NCBI RefSeq assembly: GCF_019279795.1
Contig: NC_056732.1
Location: forward strand, 1,072,912,078-1,072,976,077
Origin: Protopterus annectens
Taxonomy: Eukaryota; Chordata; Ceratodontiformes; Protopteridae
Direction: 5' to 3'
DNA: 64,000 nucleotides
This document shows positions 11,520 to 19,589 of this stretch, piece after piece. Position 1 is the stretch's first letter; every line of letters begins with the position of its first letter. The translations under genes and the position numbers were made by a program. The notes beneath the pieces are model-generated. The model was not told where the DNA came from and did no database searches. It worked only from the letters and a program-made list of their open reading frames with translations.

Positions 11520-12782
11520 TCATTTACTAACAAAAACCCGCCTATTTTGCAGCACAGGTTTTATAGGTAACACATCATTAAGGCCTGGTGGTCTGTGTGC
11601 TCTTAGATCAACAATCCACTTGGATTCAGCCAAGGCTGTTCTGTGTTTAATATCACCCCCCCTGTCATTGGCTTTCATATTCTCAATACATCTAAATGTA
11701 AAGGTGTGCGTAGGATACTCCCTTATGTGTCTGTAGAGTGCATTACTTATATTACATGTTCTGATATTGCTAAAATGCTGCAAAATCCTGATTTTAAACA
11801 TATTATTAGTCATGCCTATATAAAAACACACACACTGTTCACAATTAGCCATATATACCAAGTGTTGTGTCCTACAGGTTGCCCTCCCTTTGAAATTAAA
11901 AATTTTTGCTGTGTCAGGATGTTTGAATTCTGTGTCACTCTTAATATACCTACATGCCTTGCAGTTACCACATGGGTATGTGCCTGCTCTCATGTAGGAT
12001 GTGTGTTCCTTACCCAAATGTACCTCTTTGCATAATAAATCTTTTAAGTTCCGATTCCTTCTGTAATTAAATATTGGGCGCTCACCTACTATATCCTTCA
12101 ACCCAACGTCACTCGTCAGTATGTTCCAATTTTTCTGCACAATCTGGCATACATCTTTAATGTTACTCCCATAAGTGAAGAGAAATTTAGGTTTGTTTTT
12201 CTCATTTATAACTACACTATCTTGTTTGTTAGTATCCGAACCTTCTAACCAAGGCCTAAATCTAGTCTTCCTATACTTTGTATGGCTATTCATAGCTTTG
12301 CTAACCAAGGTTTTTGCATATCCCCTATCAATAAAATGTTGGTCTAGCTTGAGCAATTCTTCTTCATAGCATGCATCTTCAGAACATATCTTAGAAATCC
12401 TACCTACTTGGTTTTGGACAATGTTGGGAAAAATGTGTCTCGGATGCATGCTATCAAAGGAGAGCAAAGTGTTTTGCCAACATTCCTTTCTATACAATTT
12501 AGAGGTGAAGCCCAAGTCAGTTTGTTCCACACATACATCCAAAAACTCCATCTGGTGGTAGGAACTTTTGGCAGTGAAGCTCAAAAATGTTGTGGTGGTG
12601 TGAAGGAACGCCACAAATTCCTCAAAAGTGAGTGCATCTCCATCCCACAAAATAAAAACATCATCTACAAACCTCACATATAGAACTATATACTTTTGCC
12701 ATTGTGAATTATTCAAGACTTCCTTGGTTTCCCATTTAGACAATACTAAGTTGGCATATGTATTGGCACAGGGGGTGCCCAT
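11520..12782 (-). CDS. PLE RT palm plus GIY-YIG endonuclease, 420 aa, 5'-truncated
   Basis: The open frame starts at the RT segment MGTPCANTYANL and contains the catalytic YVRFVDDVFILW (about residues 35-47), YRKECW and SMHPRHIFP segments typical of PLE RTs. A Cys-rich linker follows (PCGNCKACRY). Then comes a GIY-YIG domain (LVYMANCEQC ... FYIGMTNN ... RILQHF) and a C-terminal ESKWIVDLR ... GLNDVLP block. The family's RT fingers and N-terminal region are missing because the arm stops in the spacer, so this is not a complete protein even though 420 codons are open. It is one arm of the palindrome. The copy at 22731-24010 is broken. Confidence 0.85.
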   Translation of the reverse strand: MGTPCANTYANLVLSKWETKEVLNNSQWQKYIVLYVRFVDDVFILWDGDALTFEEFVAFLHTTTTFLSFTAKSSYHQMEFLDVCVEQTDLGFTSKLYRKECWQNTLLSFDSMHPRHIFPNIVQNQVGRISKICSEDACYEEELLKLDQHFIDRGYAKTLVSKAMNSHTKYRKTRFRPWLEGSDTNKQDSVVINEKNKPKFLFTYGSNIKDVCQIVQKNWNILTSDVGLKDIVGERPIFNYRRNRNLKDLLCKEVHLGKEHTSYMRAGTYPCGNCKACRYIKSDTEFKHPDTAKIFNFKGRATCRTQHLVYMANCEQCVCFYIGMTNNMFKIRILQHFSNIRTCNISNALYRHIREYPTHTFTFRCIENMKANDRGGDIKHRTALAESKWIVDLRAHRPPGLNDVLPIKPVLQNRRVFVSK

Positions 12783-12869
12783 GGCTACCCCCTGTGCTTG
12801 TCTTCAGCAGGCATAACGCAACCAACAGTATAAGTCCAAAAACGTGCCAATACGTATGCCAACTTAGTA

Positions 12870-14065
12870 TTGTCTAAATGGGAAACCAAGAAAGTCTTGA
12901 ATAATTCACAATGGCAAAAGTATATAGTCCTATATGTGAGGTTTGTAGATGATGTTTTTATTTTGTGGGATGGAGATGCACTCACTTTTGAGGAATTTGT
13001 GGCGTTCCTTTACACCACCACAACATTTTTGAGCTTCACTGCCAAAAGTTCCTACCACCAGATGGAGTTTTTGGATGTATGTGTGGAACAAACCGACTTG
13101 GGCTTCACCTCTAAATTGTATAGAAAGGAATGTTGGCAAAACATTTTGCTCTCCTTTGATAGCATGCATCCGAGACACATTTTTCCCAACATTGTCCAAA
13201 ACCAAGTAGGTAGGATTTCTAAGATATGTTCTGAAGATGCATGCTATGAAGAAGAATTGTTCAAGCTAGACAAACATTTTATTGATAGGGGATATGCAAA
13301 AACCTTGGTTAGCAAAGCTATGAATAGCCATACAAAGTATAGGAAGACTAGATTTAGGCCTTGGTTAGAAGGTTCGGATACTAACAAACAAGGTAGTGTA
13401 GTTATAAATGAGAAAAACAAACCTAAATTTCTCTTCACTTATGGGAGTAACATTAAAGATGTATGCCAGATTGTGCAGAAAAATTGGAACATACTGACGA
13501 GTGACGTTGAAGGATATAGGTGAGCAATATTTAATTACAGAAGGAATCGGAACTTAAAAGATTTATTATGCAAAGAGGTACATTTGGGTAAGGCACACAT
13601 CCTACATGAGAGCAGGCACATATCCATGTGGTAACTGCAAGGCATGTAGGTATATTAAGAGTGACACAGAATTCAAACATCCTGACACAGCAAAAATTTT
13701 TAATTTCAAAGGGAGGGCAACCTGTAGGACACAACACTTGGTATATATGGCTAATTGTGAACAGTGTGTTTTTATATAGGCATGACTAATAATATGTTTA
13801 AAATCAGGATTTTGCAGCATTTTAGCAATATCAGAACATGTGATATAAGTAATGCACTCTACAGACACATAAGGATCCTGCACCTTTACATTTAGATGTA
13901 TTGAGAATATGAAAGCCAATGACAGGGGGGGGTGATATTAAACACAGAACAGCCTTGGCTGAATCCAAGTGGATTGTTGATCTAAGAGCACACAGACCAC
14001 CAGGCCTTAATGATGTGTTACCTATAAAACCTGTGCTACAAAATAGGCGGGTTTTTGTTAGTAAA
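12870..14065 (+). pseudogene. PLE RT/GIY-YIG, right arm, broken, copy 1
   Basis: Inverted partner of the left arm. The first 217 codons (to 13523) match it through the RFVDD active site and the HPRHIFP segment. Small deletions then disrupt the frame near 13510-13530, 13595, 13770 and 13880. The Cys-rich linker and GIY-YIG region are still recognisable in shifted frames up to about 14065. Confidence 0.85.
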
Positions 14066-14119
14066 TGATTGGTTGGCTTGTATTTTAAATATGGCTGCAT
14101 TTGCAGTTATGCATTAAAT

Positions 14120-14141
14120 CTGAAGAAGGGTCATCCCGAAA
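14120..14141 (+). ncRNA. hammerhead-like core, PLE right arm, copy 1
   Basis: CTGAAGA (14120-14126), a GGG-TCAT-CCC hairpin (14128-14137) and GAAA (14138-14141), then GCGCTAAC. It is the mirror of 11447-11468, with the same U-to-A change in the core. Confidence 0.45.
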
Positions 14142-14198
14142 GCGCTAACTTTTAATAAAAGGTGTTTTCTCAGCTTTGTCTTGGCAGTGTCCTGCTAC

Positions 14199-14211
14199 TT
14201 CTTAAGGGATA
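14199..14211. repeat. PLE target-site duplication, right copy, ERV copy 1
   Basis: TTCTTAAGGGATA, matching 11309-11321. Confidence 0.9.
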
Positions 14212-15380
14212 CTGTCTCTTTTGAGGTCTAAATGCTGACTTTGGCGTGATAGTGACTGGTCCTGCTGTACGAATAAGTCCTACATCTGATTTTCCTGTTG
14301 ACCAGAGAGTCTCTGGTATGTCACGTAAGGCTTTTTCCTCTTCCTCTAGTAAGAGTGCTACTCAGCTGTCCTCACTTGCCTGCAAGTGTACAGCTGGGTG
14401 TGTCTGTGTTATCCAATTCAACTTCTGCTTTTGTACTCCCTGTTCTGAAAGTTCTAATTCTGTCTGTTTTTCCCACCTTGTGACTTTTTCTCCTAGGTCT
14501 GCCCACTTCACATTTTTATCTTTAGTAAAACTCACATGTGGTAATCGATTAGATTTGTAAAGTGCTAGGAATTCCTGGGGCAAGGAACAGCTTACTACAC
14601 TGTTTCCGTCTGTGTCCCAGTATAGATTTCGTAATACTAATCTGTTAGCATGGTTTCTAAACAGTTCTTGCTCATATTCTTTATCAGGTCCTGGTTTGCT
14701 ACAGTAATATAGAGTGCAATGCAACAAATGCTGTTTATTAGTGTCAAGGGAGGGGGATTTATTGATGGCTACGTTCATCATTTCTTCGGTTGCTGCCCCT
14801 GGACCAGTCGTAACCAAGTCCTGGCTGTACCAATAAAATGTTTCACCCTCCGGTCGCACTACAAAAGTATCCATTTGTCGCTGTGCTTCCATACCCTGCA
14901 TAGTTGGAACTACTGCTATGCCAAATATCTGCATTAGATCTCTGCCCAAAAGATTTACTGGGCATTTTGCAGAAACAACAATTTTGCTTTTCTGGGTCAT
15001 CCCTGAAACAGGGTCAGTTATTGCTATATTGCGGGAGAGTGGCTCCCGATACAGCTGTCCATTAGCTGCTTTCACTAATATGTAGTCAAGTGATTCTGAA
15101 TTTTCTGGTAGTTTGGAAGGATGTATCAGGGATCGTGAAGCCCCTGAGTCACACAGGAATTGAACTTCCTCCCCTCTACCAGAAGTGAAACTTCCGGTTT
15201 TGTGTCTGCTAAGTAGAGCTCTAGGCTCAATAATGCCAAGTCTAAAATTTCATTTTCTTCATTATCTGTGATTTCATGCACATCTTCTATTTCTTCTGTC
15301 TCATCCTCTACTCCCTCTATCACATTTGCATTTGTCTTTTCCTGATTATTCCCTTCTAGTGATTCTTGACTACCATATAG
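14212..15380 (-). pseudogene. pro: ERV protease and N-terminal RT, copy 1 (broken)
   Basis: Follows gag in the same frame after a UGA codon. The first part (15323-15126) is acidic. The retropepsin signature (FLCDSGASRSLI) lies near 15120-15150 but in another frame, after a one-base shift in a G-rich run near 15165. The next open segment (15075-14362) has the protease C-terminal NLLGRDLM motif and the linker to RT. It reaches the YPLR motif at the PLE insertion. The frameshift is shared with copy 2. Confidence 0.8.
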
Positions 15381-15383
15381 TCA
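15378..15383 (-). promoter_or_regulatory. leaky-type stop UGA CUA between gag and pro, copy 1
   Basis: On the minus strand gag ends ...GAC TGA CTA, with pro open in the same frame downstream. UGA followed by CUA is a well known readthrough-prone context, and gamma/epsilon-like retroviruses make Gag-Pol by stop suppression. The function is inferred, not shown. Confidence 0.55.
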
Positions 15384-16799
15384 GTCCTCACCCTCCTTGT
15401 CTTCTGTAGTTACCTTTTTATTTTGCCTGCAATCCCTTGCTAAATGTCCCTTTTTTCCGCATTTAAAACATTCACTCCTTTTCTTTCTCTCTTCAAACTC
15501 CTCTGATCGTTTATCAGATTGTTTGTTTCCCTGGGCATTTTTCTTACCCTTCTTCCCGGTCTGTACTACAAAGACTTCTGATCCGTCTTTTACTGCAAAT
15601 ACTTGAGTTTTCTTTTTCTTTTTGCTATTAAAATGCCCTTCGGCATGTCTTGCATATTCAAGTAATGACTGTAATCTACTTGTAAGATGATCTACCATGT
15701 GCTTTGTAATAAAGCTGCTAATGGATGCAATACTGCCTTTCAAAAATGCATTCTTTAGCTGCTGCTCATATGGGGAATCATGTGTTTGGTCTTCAGGTAC
15801 CTGCATTCCACAATGGTTATTAAAACACTCTAATAATCTGGCATAATATCTATCAACAGTTTCACCTTCTTGTTGTATGCATTGATTAATGCAAGTCCAG
15901 TCAGCCCTAGGCTTCCATTTCTCAGAGATTCGGTCTGTCAGACCTTTCACTCTGTTATCCAGTTCTGTGTTACTATGTGGGAGTGGCCTATGTTCTGCGT
16001 CACGGGGATTCCAGTTGCCACTGATCATGTGCCAATCTGGACCTACGATTTGTCTGACTACTTTCTCTACTTCCTCTCCATTTAAATGATAACTTAACCT
16101 CATGCCCTGTAAGTCTTCTAAGAATTTTCTAAAATTAACTTTCAGATGGGGAATTCCCTCTGTGGCCTTCCGGATGTCTTCCGGTGTCCACGGTCTATAT
16201 ACTAGAAGAGTTGGGTCCTGTCCTGCCTGTCCTGCCTGTGGATTTGGTACTTCTATGAGTGGACATATCTCTTCTTCACTCATAGCTTGTGAATTTTTAT
16301 TTATTTCATACAATTCAATATCCCCTCTTAAGTTGCGTGTTCGAGACCTAGTCTCGATAGGATCTCTGACAAACAGTTTTGGTTTTGCAGGGACAGCTGG
16401 ATATAGGAGAGGTGGATCAGCTTGTCCACTCACTTCATATTCTGGTAAGGGAAGCGGAGGGGGCAGAGGGGCTGTTGCTATTACCAAGTTATTGTCTTCT
16501 TTATCTAAAAACATTGCTTTTGAATTTTTATTCTTTTGTTCCCTGCGGTTTGCTTCCACAAGCCACCTGTGTGCCTGAGGAACTCGTAATTGGCGTTGCT
16601 TTTTTATCTGACCTTTTGTGTCTGTTTTAAGCTGTTTGACAAGTTTGATAAGTGAAGGTTTATCTAAATTACCATCAAATTTGTATATATTAACCCATTT
16701 TGTATAGTACCTAACATTGTTGGCACGCTGTAATTGCATATATTTCACGTCTTCAGTTAAAGGCGGATCTCGAGAACTTTTTGTGCACTTATTTCCCAT
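15381..16799 (-). CDS. gag: ERV Gag, copy 1, intact 472-codon frame
   Basis: The structural polyprotein of the retrovirus would assemble particles at the membrane. The start MGNKCTK gives an N-terminal Gly for myristoylation, as in most Gag matrix domains. A Pro-rich segment (PLPPPLPLP) lies near residue 115. A capsid-like region starts with RPWTPEDI near residue 205. A Lys-rich tract follows near residue 395. One zinc knuckle, CFKCGKKGHLARDC (C-x2-C-x4-H-x4-C), lies near residue 445. The frame is open from ATG to the UGA at 15381. Copy 2 of the same gene has a stop and two frameshifts, so this is the best-preserved viral frame in the window. Confidence 0.92.
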   Translation of the reverse strand: MGNKCTKSSRDPPLTEDVKYMQLQRANNVRYYTKWVNIYKFDGNLDKPSLIKLVKQLKTDTKGQIKKQRQLRVPQAHRWLVEANRREQKNKNSKAMFLDKEDNNLVIATAPLPPPLPLPEYEVSGQADPPLLYPAVPAKPKLFVRDPIETRSRTRNLRGDIELYEINKNSQAMSEEEICPLIEVPNPQAGQAGQDPTLLVYRPWTPEDIRKATEGIPHLKVNFRKFLEDLQGMRLSYHLNGEEVEKVVRQIVGPDWHMISGNWNPRDAEHRPLPHSNTELDNRVKGLTDRISEKWKPRADWTCINQCIQQEGETVDRYYARLLECFNNHCGMQVPEDQTHDSPYEQQLKNAFLKGSIASISSFITKHMVDHLTSRLQSLLEYARHAEGHFNSKKKKKTQVFAVKDGSEVFVVQTGKKGKKNAQGNKQSDKRSEEFEERKKRSECFKCGKKGHLARDCRQNKKVTTEDKEGED

Positions 16800-17241
16800 G
16801 TTGTCTTAACTTAGTTAGAAATTGTTATGTAACCCTTTTTATCACGTGGTACCACGATTTACACTTCTTCACAGTTTATCTAGAATAACTGCCTACCTAT
16901 CCTGTTTCCCTGATCTATGACAAGACAGCAATCTTTTTTGTCCCTGATTTACAAAAAAAATCTCCTGACAAAAACAAATGCTGTAACAAGCCCCTGATCT
17001 GAAACAAAGAAAAGGTAAAATCCTCCTTATCTGAGCCTCCGTGATTGATCTCTCACCGGAACTGTTGACTCGTCCTCCAATTGCAGATCAGAAACAGTGG
17101 CTGGCTTCTTTTGAATGACAATTCAGTCGGAGGTCTTTTCAAAGCAGAAGAACCGATGTGGCTTCTTCCCACGGTTTCATGCCACCGGGCCCATCTGACC
17201 TGAGCTAGAGCGAGAGATGTTTCCGGTCCAAAGGACCAATC
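16800..17241 (-). other. ERV 5' leader, copy 1
   Basis: Untranslated region between the middle LTR and the gag ATG. It contains the primer-binding site next to the LTR and presumably the packaging signal, which is not identifiable by eye. No coding frame with a domain is seen. Confidence 0.7.
17221..17238 (-). promoter_or_regulatory. ERV primer-binding site, tRNA-Tyr-like, copy 1
   Basis: The minus strand reads TGGTCCTTTGGACCGGAA, three bases after the LTR end. It resembles the complement of the vertebrate tRNA-Tyr 3' end (acceptor CGAAGGA plus CCA), with about three mismatches in 18 by my alignment. The alternative tRNA-Gly fits less well. The assignment rests on remembered tRNA sequences. 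Confidence 0.55.
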
Positions 17242-17992
17242 TGTCAAAGGAAAAATATACTTAAAAAAATGATCAATACATGGTAGGTTCAGGTTAAGGA
17301 ACTTTAATCTTGCAGCAAGGAGACAAAAACGTGCTAATACAGAGTTTATCTAACTAAAATCAGGAAGTAAGTTCATCTTTATACACTTTCTAACAAGACA
17401 TTGCCTACCAAGCTGATGTAACCGATCACAAGTTTTAACATCATCATTACATAGCAGCTGTTTATCCATAATTTTCTGCTTGCACTATAATTTTATGAAA
17501 AACTTCCTAAGAAAAACAACGTGGCCTTGGTGACCACCGGTTAGATACAGTTTCCCACTATGTTATGTTTCTATTCAAGGTACTACAGCTAATTCGAGCA
17601 CAAAGCAAGTACAGATTCTTCAAGCAATCCTTTGTCTTATGTATCTCTTCTTTTCCGCAGCTGTGCATGTTCTCATAACACGAACAGAGCTAATTGTTCA
17701 AAATCATAACATTATAGAATATGGTATTGTTTCATTTATTACTTCCTGACCTAGCAGATAATCACCTGCTTCTCAGTACATTTCCAAAAGGCATAAACAT
17801 GAATTTTGCTGTGCTAGCAATTACTAGGTCAGGGGGCATCTTGCAAGTTTTCAGAAAGCATACTGCAGTTTCAAAAAGCATCTTACAATTTCATACAGAA
17901 TTAAGCTGTATATAAAATAGAATGAAAACGTGTTAATTCTTTTAGCTTCTAATAAGTATTAGACATATACATAAATGCATATTTCTCTGACA
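17242..17992 (-). repeat. ERV LTR 2 (middle, chimeric)
   Basis: Shared by both internal regions. Its low-coordinate (U5/R) part matches LTR 3 (CATGGTAGG, GATGTAACCG, TTTCCAAAAGG near 17782). Its high-coordinate (U3) part matches LTR 1 (TTTCAGAAAGC near 17850, AATAAGTATT, TTTCTCTGACA). The switch lies between about 17787 and 17850. One private variant, CTACAGCTAATTC, occurs near 17586. Confidence 0.93.
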
Positions 17993-18079
17993 TTTCCCCC
18001 CTGTTAATACGTTTTATTCTATTTTCAAAAGCATAAACAGTTTACTTCTTCTCCTAACCTCTTCCATTCGGATTTGCAG

Positions 18080-19589
18080 TTAAGAGAGTCATGTAGTTCA
18101 GACTTATGAAAGCATTTCAGTTTTCAACAACTCTTCAATTTCAGTACTTTGATACAAAGTCTCAGAAACCGACATATCTATAAAATCTTTGATTAAATTT
18201 TTCATGCAGGGAATACCACAACAAATGCATGCTCCTAATAGGAGTAATTGCACACAAATGGCAATCAGGATGTTCATTAGGATGGAACCCTACCCCAAAC
18301 AAATTCTGGAAAAAGTCCGTCAGTGGGTTTGGGCCTGGTTTGGTCATGGTCGACACTTGCTGGATCACCTCAAGATGGTCGTTTATCTCGCTGGTTGTCA
18401 GGAATATACGAACAGCATTATTCTTTGATTAAAGCGCATGTACTACCTCTCGCCGCTAGGGTGAAGTCAAGAGCCATGCAGTTTTGAAGTACCACAGTTC
18501 TCATAGCATTTAGTTCATCAGTCACTAATTCAAGAGCAGAAAAAGTTGCATTGCTCATAACTTTGAGAAGTTTGGACAGTTTTCTCAGCTCCCAAATCGT
18601 GCCATATGTAGGGGCTATGCTTGCCCATGATATAATAGTGTCACTCAAGTCCATATGTCTCAGTTTATCTTTGTTTTTCATGGAGTTATGATTTCTCCAC
18701 CCTGCTTCGATTCATCCCACTGGATTCTCGGGTCTCTTGATTGGACTTCTAGGTTTACTGCTAACCTCTCTAATGTTTCAAATTTCCCCTGAGGCAAAGC
18801 TGCAGTGTGTCGTATGGCCGGAACCAGGTAACCCAAAAAACAACTGCCAGACCAGTTCTCGGGTAGCCATTTATATGCTTTTTTCCCACAAACAAAATAA
18901 CAATTCTCTACTTTAGTATTGATATATGCTCGCCCTGCATGAAACATTTTTTGTCAATAATAGAAAGTTGCTCCAAAAGAACAGGATTATGCTGTATTTC
19001 ACTAACAGTTCTCTTCATTTTTTTCAAAATATGAGTCATAGTTTGTATCACAGATAGTTTCTGCCTTATTAGCCTTAATATAACATTTATAAGAAACAGT
19101 CACATTGCAATTGCTCCAACCCACCTGAATAGTGTCATTTTTGTAAAAACATACAATCCCTTTTTGTGTAACAGGTAGGTACAATGCTATTTTGTCTTGT
19201 GATTTCATGGGTGTAGTATCAAAAATCAAGTTTTCCCAGGTCTCATTGACCTCTAGAGGGACAGTAGTCATCAATAATCCCCCGTATGCTATTGGTATAG
19301 CTGTGCAAATCCAGCAATTTGAAACATTAAAAGTCTCAGCATACACATATTTAATTGCTTGGTAAGAGTTAAAGTTTGGATGCCAGTCTATGAGTAATGC
19401 ATCACGTTTGTTCAGTTCAACTCGTGTGGCTGGAAAAAGGAAAGGCCACAGCAAAAAGATCATTGTTATCAGTATAGCTATCAGGATAATCATGCAATTT
19501 TTCTGAGGTTGTTCTGCATCCCTGTTTACTCTATACCTGGTCATTTTGTTCTCGTTGTACAACAGTAACAAGGTTTTTGTCCAGTTCAA
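18080..19589 (-). pseudogene. env: ERV env, copy 2, broken
   Basis: Same layout as copy 1, with the SU CWIC motif, the CYFVCGKKAY segment, the TM CX6CC region and the membrane anchor. It shares the A6-run frameshift near 18945 and the in-frame TAA inside CX6CC near 18417. It adds its own lesions: an extra T in a run near 19017-19024 that truncates the first segment, and small changes near 18290 and 18388. Its start overlaps the integrase end. Non-functional. Confidence 0.85.

Larger units (their letters stand above)
11322..14198. mobile_element. palindromic Penelope-like element inserted in ERV pol, copy 1
   Basis: A 2.9-kb insert made of two inverted arms, about 11388-12769 (minus) and 12844-14200 (plus), around a 74-bp spacer (12770-12843). 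66 bp of arm-less sequence (11322-11387) lie at the left. Each arm encodes the C-terminal part of a PLE RT followed by a GIY-YIG endonuclease, and each ends with a hammerhead-like core. Inverted or tandem partial copies are a known PLE hallmark. The 13-bp target duplication shows that the whole palindrome entered as a unit. The same insert at the same pol site is in ERV copy 2. Confidence 0.9.

Noticed and set aside
11388-14200. Inverted arms interpreted as terminal inverted repeats of a large DNA transposon
   Set aside because: Both arms encode PLE RT and GIY-YIG and no transposase lies between them. The spacer is only 74 bp.
16102-16578. 158-codon plus-strand frame opposite gag, intact in both ERV copies
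   Set aside because: Its composition mirrors gag codons. Conservation is explained by the recent duplication. No domain is recognised.
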